Assembly: GCF_041146795.1 (NCBI RefSeq) | Contig: NC_135167.1 | Coordinates: forward strand, 6,606,454 to 6,670,453 | DNA from: Maylandia zebra | Lineage: Eukaryota; Chordata; Actinopteri; Cichliformes; Cichlidae | DNA length: 64,000 bases | Reading direction: 5' to 3' | Shown: positions 55,160 to 64,000 of the stretch, piece after piece | Position numbering within the stretch: position 1 is the first letter of the stretch | How the letters are laid out: every line of letters begins with the position of its first letter | Notes under the pieces: generated by a model | What the model was told of the DNA's origin: nothing | Seen by the model: only the letters and a program-made list of their open reading frames with translations | The model's database searches: none | Position numbers and translations under genes: made by a program

Positions 55160-56404
55160 TGTGAAATATGAGAACTTGAAAAATATGTGTGTAGGAAAAA
55201 AATAATTTGAATTTTGAAATTTTCACTTGTGTTTTACACACTTCTGCTTTTTAAATTTACAGTCATACAAAAAACAATCACAAATATGTGGAAGGATATC
55301 AACACAAATATGATATTTTAAACTTGTAATTCAACATTTGAAAAGTCAGTCAAAATTGCTCTCTCCCTGTTGTCCACTGTCTGCCATGCTGGATTAACAA
55401 CCACCAGGCACACCAAGCCATTTAAGTATCTTTGTTTAAAAAAATAAACTCTTCAACTAGCCATAAATTTAGCTTGGACGGCAGCTAAATTTAGCTACTG
55501 TCCACAAACACCATTGAGGCTTACAGCTGCTACAGTAAGCCAGAGAATGTATTCAGGCTGATGTTTCTATCTTACCCAGATGCCATAATGTGAGGAAGGT
55601 CATTGAACTGTAAGTTCACAGGAAGAGTGAGATGAGCAGAGCAGCTGGCTGACTTACTGCTTTGAATAACATAAGTTTAGATTAAATCTATATGTGGCAT
55701 GACGACATAAACAAAGGCAGATCTTGGTAGATTTTAAATATAAAATATTCAAGGACTGCAGCAGCTGTTGAACTACAGGTATGTGCATCTGTTTTCTGAG
55801 TGGCACAATGAAGCCTATGTACTGATGTGTTCAGCACGTGATGTGCCCCTCTCACACTAGATGAAATCTAATAGAGGTGGACAGGCCTGGGAAAGATCAG
55901 TGAGCAATGAATGAGTTGGCACTCTCCAGCCTGCAAGATATGAGAGAATAACCTGGTCCAAGTCCAAAATGATGTACTAACTGGTTCCGCCACAACAAGA
56001 AAGAGTCCTCAAACACACAGTATCTGTCAGTCATTGCAAGACTAACCAGATTAAAATATCAGCACACATATGGGTCACTAGAGCTGTGTGTGCTGCTTTT
56101 TCCCCTTTTCATTAAGCCAGTGGCAGTTCAGTCATTTAGTTTGTCCTTGACCAGATTTGCTGACTTGCATGGAAGTAGGGACATGGCTTTATGGTATCCA
56201 GAGGCTTTAGTGAGACTGGTTGGAAAATTACTACATCACTGACAGAGACTTTGGATAGTGGAAGCCACTAAAAGCAAAGCTGGAAAAAGAGTGTTAGATC
56301 CCAAAAAAAGAAAAGAGAGAAAGAAATCAAAACACATAACACGTATCACAAATAGAGGCTCTGACATATTTGTATTGTAATGTACTACCAGAAATATAGA
56401 AGCA
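55160..56404. other. Non-coding stretch, nothing recognised
   Basis: AT-rich without a supported gene or element. Confidence 0.35.
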
Positions 56405-56440
56405 GGTTAAAGGAATAGTTTGACCATTTTAAGAATACAA
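56405..56440. repeat. Short fragment of the MITE-like repeat seen at 19096
   Basis: GGTTAAAGGAATAGTTTGAC with CATTTTAAGAA matches the left end of the 19096-19640 element. Confidence 0.4.
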
Positions 56441-56515
56441 ATATTTCAGATGTAATCATGGATTGTTTAAAACACGGACATACTTGGTTGGAAATATGAA
56501 GCCAGTGTGGAATGT

Positions 56516-57305
56516 CCAATCCAATCCAATTTTATTTATAAAGCACTTTAAAATACCCAGCACAGGAACAAAGTGCTGTACAGAAAATAAGTTAAAAACA
56601 ATAGAATAACAGAAAACAGCAAAAATAAAAAATAAATAAAAATATAATTCATAATAAACAGCCCTATATTAAAAGAAAAACAAAAACAAGATAAAACAGC
56701 ATCGAATCAACTAAAAACAACTAAAATACAAAATAAAAATAAAAAATAAAAATAAAAACCAACATCTCAAGTGGTGTCAAAGGCCAGGGTAAAGAGGTGG
56801 GTTTTCAAGAGTGACTTAAAAACAGGTAAAGAAGTGGCCTGTCTAATCTCTAAAGGAAGCTCGTTCCACAGTTTTGGAGCTGCTACAGCAAAAGCACGAT
56901 CTCCTCTAAGTTTACGCCCAGTCCTGGGTATCTTCAGGAGCAGCTGATCAGCTGACCTAAGAGAGCGGGTGGGTGTATAAGGCTGTAGCAGTCCAGAGAG
57001 ATAAGATGGGGATATGGTTTGCTTTTAAAGCCATGGAGAGCTTTAAAAGCAAATAAGAGAATTTTAAAATGAATCCTAAAAGAAATGGGCAGCCAGTGAA
57101 GTGAAGCTAAAATAGGGGAAATGTGCTCAAACTTTCGAGTGCCAGTTAAAAGACGAGCTGCGGCATTTTGCACCCTCTGTAGATGAGTAATACATGATGT
57201 GCTGACCCCAATATAAAGTGCATTACAGTAATCCAGCCGAGTGCTAACAAAGGCGTGGATCACTGTCTCAATGTCTAACAATTTACATTCTATCCTGCCA
57301 AGTTT
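56516..57305 (-). mobile_element. L2-clade LINE, 3' end of ORF2 plus 3' UTR
   Basis: The minus strand encodes the C-terminal region typical of fish L2 elements: VIHAFVSTRLDYCNALYIG, HLQRVQNAAARLLTGTRKF and LHWLPISFRIHFKILLFAFK. After a frameshift near 57015-57030 come LQPYTPTRSLRS, GRKLRGDRAFAVAAPKLWNE and LKTHLFTLAFDTT with a stop. An A-rich 3' UTR and an (ATTGG)n tail at 56516-56529 follow. It is 5'-truncated as usual for LINEs; the single frameshift suggests moderate age. Confidence 0.9.
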
Positions 57306-58925
57306 ATGGGCTCAGCCATTTGTTTTGGGTCCTAATATATAAAATTAAGGTTCTTTTGTATAAATTGGTCACATCATGTTTCAAAATTGTAGGCTAATTA
57401 GTTAACCACAAGTCTTTAGCCAATGAGTGTGCAGACCTCCTCATCACATATAGTTTTTGCAACCAAGATGGTGACAGCTGATTCGCGTATCTTAAGATTT
57501 CAAAAAGGGACTTCAGAAAACTGTGAGATGTGTCAGTAGCTCTGTCCACCTTTTAAATTGTCTACAAAAGCAATATTCATTAGTTGTTCCTGTTCAAATG
57601 TAGCTGGTCTGAATATTTCAGACCAGCTACTGATCTTACTGGTATTTTCCCACATAGGCAACTCTAGGGTTGGTTTTTCTAGTCCTTTTCTGACAAAGTG
57701 AATATAAATTTCACATAATGTAGTTACATACACTTACATTGTATCTATTCATCATGCTTTGCATATTCTAAATTCTCCCTTGCCAGCTGGAGCGGCAGTC
57801 TTTGACATGTCTACTTAGATTACCTTCACTGGTAGCTTCTGTTCTGCCCACAGGAAGGTATCCAGGTGGTCTCCTTCATCTGCACCAGAACCGATAGACA
57901 TTTGTTTTTTTGTTTTTTTAATTAAGAAGCTTTTCACTAATCTTCTGTGACACATCATGTTGACTGTCTGAATACACCATCTCATGTTTTTATTCACTGT
58001 CCCATACTCATGGCTCACACTCCTTGCTGCTGACGTTCTCAGAGGCCAGTGAGTCCCAGAAGTTAGGCAAAATACTAACGCTTCTATGGTCACCACTGTG
58101 TTCCCTGCGATCATAAAGACATGAAAAGAAGAATCAATGAATGGGTGAAAACCCCACTGCCCTTTCTGAAGTGTAACTCAGAAGATTTACTAGGAGCCTA
58201 GCTTAGATTTATTGTCTTGCTTTAACGTAATTGTTAGCCAGTCCTACAGTGTCACATTTTGTGTGAAGGTTGTGTCATATTCAATTTTTTGAGACACTCA
58301 TTCTGTTGTGCAGGGGGAAAATAACATGCTGTGATTTGTGGCCCTGTCTATTGCATGGTCAAAATGCTTTGTCTCTACTGTGTTTGGTATTCAGGGCTCA
58401 TTTAACAGAATATTATGAGACGGGGTTTGAGCTGTTGAAGCCACCTGATGCTACATGAAATAATCTTAGTGATTACACAACATAGAATAATTTGAATAAG
58501 TTTATTAATTATATAATTAGCAGAAAAAACTGTATGCTAATCATTAGATCCATTGCATTTTAATTATTGCCTTTATGAAATGGAGGCTTGTTAGGAAAGT
58601 CAATCAAATATATTTTCGTCTAATGAAACAAAATGCTAATGTTCAGTAAACATTTTCAGTGACAGATTTCTTTCTAAACTGATTTTTCCTTTTTTTAAAA
58701 AAATATCTTGACATATTTGATAAGCAGTCATTTTGAAACATTTCTTGGACCCACAGACAAGGAAAAAAAAATTTTTCCTGCCAATTTCTGACAACTTTAA
58801 GTTGAAACAGTTGATCCGTTTCATCAGCTTTTTCGTAGTCCAGCCAATTGAGCCAACTTATTCACGCAAAGGAACCTAACAATCTTCATTAAAAGTGCAT
58901 GTAATAGTCCTGCATAGAAAACTAG
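57306..58925. other. Non-coding stretch with one perfect hairpin
   Basis: No gene recognised. A 14-bp inverted repeat with a 3-nt loop lies at 57600-57630. Confidence 0.4.
57600..57630. repeat. Perfect 14-bp inverted repeat, 3-nt loop
   Basis: GTAGCTGGTCTGAA, TAT, then TTCAGACCAGCTAC. It is not followed by a T-run, and no gene is adjacent. Confidence 0.9.
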
Positions 58926-59070
58926 TTTCAGCTGCTCCCTTATTCACAATGGGTCACCGCAGTGAGTAGCTCCACATGTCTGAGTTTTGCACTGGATCCC
59001 TTTCTGATGCCGCCCAGAATCAACTCTGAATATTTTGCTCATTAGACAAATGTGAAAACCACTACACAAC
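58926..59070. repeat. Dispersed repeat, copy 2
   Basis: Blocks CAGCTGCTCCCTTATTCA, GGGTCACCGCAGTGAGTA, CCCTTTCTGATGCC and AAAACCACTACAC match in order the repeat at 33488-33660. Confidence 0.55.
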
Positions 59071-59435
59071 GATACCATTATACATGATGTCCTAAATATA
59101 TGATGTGAAAATAATTCTAGCAGAAAAATAAAGAGACAAAACCTAATTGTTTTAAAATAGTCCTATAATAGTGCTTTCTGGTAAGTTTCAGGCATCTGAT
59201 ATTAAAAGTCTGTCATAGCTATCATGCGTGTTACTTATAATGACAAGCGAAAATGTCATGTGACATACATAATGAAATCATCGTATTTCAGACCACGACT
59301 GACATTTGGTATGCATCTGTAGCTCTTTCTTTATCTGCACATGAAGGACTCTTCCGATTACTTTTAAGCTCCGACAAACCCTTTACATCAGAACTCAGGA
59401 AGCACTCTTCAGTAACCAATCAGCATCTTCTATCA

Positions 59436-59441
59436 TTTATT
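59436..59441 (-). terminator. Candidate polyadenylation signal of gnrhr
   Basis: Minus-strand AATAAA about 320 bp after the gnrhr stop; inferred from the hexamer only. Confidence 0.3.
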
Positions 59442-59762
59442 CAATGTTGTATCCTTTAGCACATCTTGGTGAATGTATAGCTCACATAGCAGGCTCAAAA
59501 CCAGTTAAACATATCATGTAGCGGTAAACGTGTTTTACTGGGTAATGAAGATATGTAACCTTAAATTAATATGGACAACCTCAAGCATCACACAGGCTAC
59601 ACAGACACATGGACATAATTTGTCTACAAGTGATAGATAGATTGTGTCTTTAGACTTATTCTACACATGCATGTTGTAATTGTAAAAACCAATAAGTTCA
59701 GTAAACAAACAGCCCAAACAATGAAATGCCAATGTTGCCCCTCTCCCTGCGACTAAACACTG

Positions 59763-60211
59763 TCAGACGCTGTTGTCAGTGGATTTTGCCTCAGCCTGTT
59801 CAGAGCTGAAGTCCTTTTCACCACTGGTCATGCCTCTTTTAGATGGTAAGACAGATCCAGTACATTTCAAGGACTCCATTATTACTGCATTAGTCTCCAA
59901 GCTGGACATTACAACGGCTTTGCGATAGCAGTTTCTCAGCCCCTTCTGGAAGCGTATGGTGAACAGGCCATATATGATGGGGTCCAGGCAGGCATTAAAA
60001 AGACCAAAGATGAATAGGATGTGGGTCAGAGAGTGAGAGACTTTTCCCTCCAGGTCATCTGGGAAGAACCAGTACCATAGACCCAACAGGTAGTACGGAG
60101 TCCAGCACACAATGAAGCAGATCACAATAACAATGCTCATTTTCAGAGTTCTCATTCTTGCTTTTGGGATGTTGTTCTTTGAGCAGCGGAGATGTGGCTC
60201 ACTGGAGGGCA
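59763..60211 (-). CDS. gnrhr: gnrhr coding exon 3
   Basis: Encodes residues 252-400: loop 3, helices 6 and 7, and the Ser/Thr-containing C-terminal tail ending STDNSV, then a stop. The acceptor is TCCTATAG|TG. The tail serines and threonines are candidate phosphorylation sites for arrestin-type regulation. Confidence 0.94.
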
Positions 60212-63200
60212 CTATAGGAGAGAAAGGAACACATTTGATGTCAAATAAATACATCGAGCATTTCTTTGAAGAAGTACATTTAGAACACACTTTTATCATT
60301 TCATTTATACGTTTCTGCTGTGAATCACGTTCTTTCTTTAACTGCAACAGTTTATACATCAGTCTATCCAGCACAACTAACATCACACAGACTTTGTACT
60401 GGGGAGACCAGCCAACGTCTGCTCCACTACATTGGACATTTGCATTCTCACATGCACATTTGTCAAATTTTCAGTGTTTTCTCACATTTACTCTGGTAGT
60501 AGAAAGATAATCTTTGCTGGTGGCGGAGATGTTAAGGTGACTGCATGGCAAGTAGGAATGGTCAAGCGAGAAAAGGTGGGAGAGTGTGCTGATGGGTCAA
60601 AATGACAAGAATACGATGAAACAAGAAAAACATAACCTGAACAGAAGTTGGTGATACTGAAGTTAAATGTTGCGAGCACCTTTTAGCTTGAACATATTTT
60701 TTAGTTCTTGTAGTTTTGCCTGTGTTTGGATCAACTACCATTTACTTGGACACTTACTGTTCTTTTTTGTCATCTGTTTGGAGATCTGAATAAAGATCCT
60801 GGTGTAGCAAATAATCATAATAACCAGCGGCAGCAGGAAGAGACAACAGAAGGTAAACACGTTGTAAGCAGTTTCTTGCCAGTGCGTAACGAAGCTTCCC
60901 CTGGTGGTGCACTGAGTGAAGTTTGCTGGATAGGTAATGGTCACATTATGGAAAATGAACATCTGTTGGATTAAAAATTCAAAACAAAATTAGAATTTTG
61001 CAGGCAGTAGCTGTCACCCAACATATTTTTTTATTTGAACGTTGGCTTGAAGATTAAAATATTATCCAAATGATTAGACCAAATGGACCAGTGTGCCTCA
61101 GTCAGTAAGCGTGAAATGACAATTAGTAGTGTACCAGAGATTTTTAGGTTTGGGGAGAGGATTGAAATGTGAATCAGTTTAAAAGTTCAGAAAACCCAAG
61201 CAGTGGTTATTATTACTTTAATATTTAAAAATACTGCACAGGGTTAAAGTACTTAACACCCAGTGTTAAGTACTTTAACCCTGTGTAGAAGCTAAACAAC
61301 GATTTACTTTAAAGACATTACAAGAATGTAAGATTTACCACACAGTCCTCAACCTAAAAGTAGTTTCTCTTATATCAATAAAAGCAAAAAGCTATTCTGA
61401 AAATATGGGAAACAGTGTGTAAATTCAACCTACACATCCCTTTAAAAACTAGGTATTTTTATTTCAAAGTATTTTATAGCTGCACATTGATCATTAGCTA
61501 GTAAGGCGTACTAGTACTTCTCTGCCTAAAAACACAGACGCCTGATACACTTTTAAAGCATTATATGAGTTATCAAGAGCACATTTAAGTGCCTATGCAG
61601 AGATGTTTTAAAATGGGTCAGCTTGGAGTGTAAAGTCAGCAACATGTTATTTTATCCACCAGCTTGTAAAGTCTGATAGCAGCAGTTTTCATATCTGGTG
61701 GCAAAATAAACAGTTGCTTGCTATAAATGGGAAGACTGCTTTCGTCTACCTCTCTTTGTCACAGTTTCAAAAATTACTTGAGACTTTTACAGGGGTTGAA
61801 TTTACATTAAGAATACCTAAATGATAATTATTGCCCCTTTGAAGTTGAAGTCTACAGATAATTAATCATTTCATTTTTGAAAATTACTCATTTTTGTTCC
61901 AACGCTATCAGTTAAAAATGTGAAATATCCAACTATATCATTCCAGACAACACAATACAATATTTTCATAGCTTACTTTAAGCCCCAAAACCGAAAGATA
62001 TTGCACTTATATTCATATATGAGAAAGAAAAGCTGTCCATGTTTAAGAACATGTGAGCAGTAAATGTTTGGGAAAATAACTAATCAATAAAGCAAGTAAT
62101 CCTTTCTTTTCTACAATTAATTATTATTTATGATCAGCACATTTAGGAATTCTTGCACATTTCAAAATGTTTGCAATCCTGTGCAGAATCATCTAGCATG
62201 CTTGAAGAGAAGATGGGCTATATTTGTGTTTATCATTACACCACAATGAAAAAGTGTTACAGGCTGCACTCACTACCACGCTGTTTACAGGGTAAAAGCC
62301 ATACAGCCAGGGTAACAGGTCCTGATCTTTTAGAAATCTGAATGATAGAGCTATTAATCCCCAAGGTTTATGCCCCCCTAAAGCCCACAGCAGAAGTTCA
62401 TGCATCAGTGTCTAGAAAATACCACATCTGATGTAAATACACCCTGGGACACAGAATGATTAATCATGTATTAATAATGTAAAAACACAATCTCATGTTC
62501 TCTTACATTTGTTTGCCCACAGTTTTACAGTTTTATAAGACTGAGACACAATATTCATCTTCATCTAAAGCCAGTTATAAAGCTGATCTATAGCCAGCCC
62601 ACTGCGATAGATTATGGATCATTCAAGGAAGGTTGCACTTGCACAGGAAGTGCATGAGGAATCTGCAGAAGAAAAGGTCAGCACTAAAGTAACTACTATG
62701 ACTCAGACCTTCTCTGAATTACTTAAAAAATGGTTTGTCAAACTATAATCATGTGTCTTGGCTTCTGGTCTCACCTGTGGGATTGAGAGCAAGGCGCTCA
62801 TGATCCAAGCCACCATTAGCATGACCCTGTTCCTTTTCCGGACCATAGCGATGCCCAGAGGGTTGAGGATAGCCGACTGTCTGTCCAGACTAATCACCAC
62901 TGTGACAAAGGCACAGGAGTACATGGCCTGAAGCTTGAGGAACATGAGGAATCTGCAGGCCAGGTCGCCGGCCAGCCATTGAACTGTGATATTCCACACT
63001 GCATCTACAGGCATCACGATGAAGGTAACCAAGAGATCAGCTGCAGTCAAGTTGATTATCAGAACTCTAACATGGGACTTACGCTTGTGCCCATTGGCAG
63101 CCCAAAGCACAGCCAAATTGCAAAAAGTGGATATGCCACACAGGATAAAGGTAACAATCACTCTGATCTTCGCTGCAGTGGAAAAAGTAGGCAGCTGCAG

Positions 63201-63323
63201 AGCACCGTCCACTGATGTCCAGTTACAGTGAGGATCTGGCCATTCACAGCTGGCGTTGAGGTCAAGTCCTGATCTCTGCTGGTACATGACAGCTGCAGGA
63301 TCACAGCAGGAGGAGCCGTTCAT
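59763..63323 (-). CDS. gnrhr: Gonadotropin-releasing hormone receptor, 3 coding exons, 400 aa
   Basis: A seven-helix G-protein-coupled receptor for GnRH; family members couple mainly to Gq/11 and control gonadotropin release. Joining 63323-62775, 60962-60758 and 60211-59763 gives 1203 nt with frame kept. Visible marks are N69 in helix 1, D96 in helix 2, the ECL1 motif WNITVQW, C123 paired with C201 (ECL2 disulfide), DRQ at 147-149 in place of DRY, NNIPKARMRTLKM before helix 6, CWTPYY at 287-292 and DPIIYG at 328-333. Sequons are at N2, N23, N34, N111, N189 and N197. A cytoplasmic tail of about 60 residues is present, as in fish and non-mammalian type II receptors and unlike the tail-less mammalian type I. 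The start is an ATG directly giving MNGSSCCD. The family is sure; the fish paralog number is not assigned. Confidence 0.95.
60758..60962 (-). CDS. gnrhr: gnrhr coding exon 2
   Basis: Encodes residues 184-251: ECL2 with NVTITYPANFTQC, helix 5 (NVFTFCCLFLLPLVIMIICY) and the start of intracellular loop 3. The acceptor is CCAACAG|AT and the donor AACA|GTAAGT in phase 1. Confidence 0.94.
60963..62774 (-). other. gnrhr intron 1, 1.8 kb
   Basis: AT-rich; apart from the hairpin at 61237-61285 nothing was recognised. Confidence 0.8.
61237..61285. repeat. Perfect 23-bp inverted repeat with 3-nt loop in gnrhr intron 1
   Basis: Arms 61237-61259 and 61263-61285 are exact reverse complements around CCA, with cores GGGTTAAAGTACTTAACAC and GTGTTAAGTACTTTAACCC. 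Each arm contains a smaller palindrome, AAGTACTT. Either strand could fold into a stable hairpin. No terminal features of a known transposon were identified. Confidence 0.95.
62775..63323 (-). CDS. gnrhr: gnrhr coding exon 1
   Basis: Encodes residues 1-183: glycosylated N-terminus, helices 1-4, ending LLSIPQ. The donor CAG|GTGAGA is in phase 0, the conserved position for this family. Confidence 0.95.
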
Positions 63324-64000
63324 TTTCTGACCCTCACCAAGAACCCAGCATTTTGCTCAGCTACATGTGGAGGCTGCAGTTGCTAAAGTGAGATCAAGCA
63401 TAAATATAATATACATGAGCTTATGCATGAAGTTGATGCACAAGATTTATCTGCATTGATTTGCATAATAGGACTAAAAAATATTAGTTCTGTGATTAAT
63501 ACAATCGGTGACAAAGAGGGAGCAGTCTGCTGCATAGAGCACATCTCTCGGATGTGCTCACTGAGGTGGAAAGACGCTGACTTCTTCTAACAACCCATCT
63601 TCTCTGAATAGAAGCAGCATCAACAACAACCAGTCAAGATAATTACACCCCAATGGCATCAATTTTATGAGTCAAAAATACTTACTATAATACTAATACT
63701 AAGTTTATTATATTTATGAGACAAAGTTTAGCATCTCTCACTTGTGAAAAAAAATGCAACTTAGCTGTGGCTTTTATGCGTCTAATAATATGTGTGTCAT
63801 TTAAAATGTAAATCAACAATTAGAAGTCGTAGTCAGCGTCAAAAACAGCACTGTGCCTGAAAACAAAAACAATTAAAAATACATTTATAAGTACTAAAGT
63901 ACAATAAAATAAAATAAAATAAACCCTCACATTTTGGTGTTGCAGATAACTGTACTTTCCAGACGGTGACCAAATCGAAGCCCACTCGTTTTATGGAAGT
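63324..64000 (-). promoter_or_regulatory. Upstream flank of gnrhr with candidate promoter motifs
   Basis: On the minus strand TATATTATATTTATG lies about 80-95 bp upstream of the ATG and could serve as a TATA element. An octamer (ATGCAAAT, rc of 63459-63466) of the type bound by POU factors lies about 140 bp upstream. An (AAAAT)n repeat is at 63902-63923. All are motif matches without proof of use. Confidence 0.4.
63902..63923. repeat. (AAAAT)n microsatellite
   Basis: About four units read directly. Confidence 0.85.

Overview
The window is vertebrate nuclear DNA, almost certainly from a teleost fish and probably a percomorph. The evidence is three multi-exon genes with GT-AG introns whose spliced proteins match vertebrate families along their whole length, together with fish-type transposon debris: a tRNA-derived SINE with an L2-like tail, an L2 LINE end, Tc1-like remnants, a hAT MITE and a solo LTR. 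I cannot name the species from sequence alone.

All three genes are on the minus strand. (1) An NR2F2/COUP-TFII-like orphan nuclear receptor (coding 7384 to 2740, 3 exons, 432 aa). (2) slco3a1, an organic-anion transporter (coding 40407 to 21712, 10 exons, 700 aa). (3) A GnRH receptor (coding 63323 to 59763, 3 exons, 400 aa). For each gene the exon junctions were derived by eye, reading frames close across every junction and total length fits the family. In human, SLCO3A1 and NR2F2 lie near each other on 15q26, so this is probably a compacted piece of that ancient block, with a GnRH receptor beside it. The receptor is divergent at normally near-invariant positions, so it may be a fish-specific extra copy.

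Layout: 1-2739, flank and likely 3' UTR of nr2f2; 2740-7384, nr2f2; 7385-21711, a 14-kb non-coding interval with a promoter-like GC-rich patch between two opposed GA/CT microsatellites, a 112-bp tandem duplication and repeat remnants; 21712-40407, slco3a1 with a 12.3-kb second intron; 40408-59762, a 19-kb repeat-rich interval (Tc1 remnants, hAT MITE, SINE, LINE with a neighbouring solo LTR, L2 end); 59763-63323, gnrhr; 63324-64000, its upstream flank.

I found no evidence of a new multi-gene system. The genes do not form a pathway; they share orientation and probably ancestry of the block. The most unusual local signals are a slco3a1 exon 2 whose acceptor is also a near-perfect splice donor (recursive-splicing architecture), the opposed GA and CT tracts flanking the nr2f2 upstream patch, a perfect 23-bp hairpin in a gnrhr intron, and a cleanly bounded solo LTR beside reverse-transcriptase remnants.
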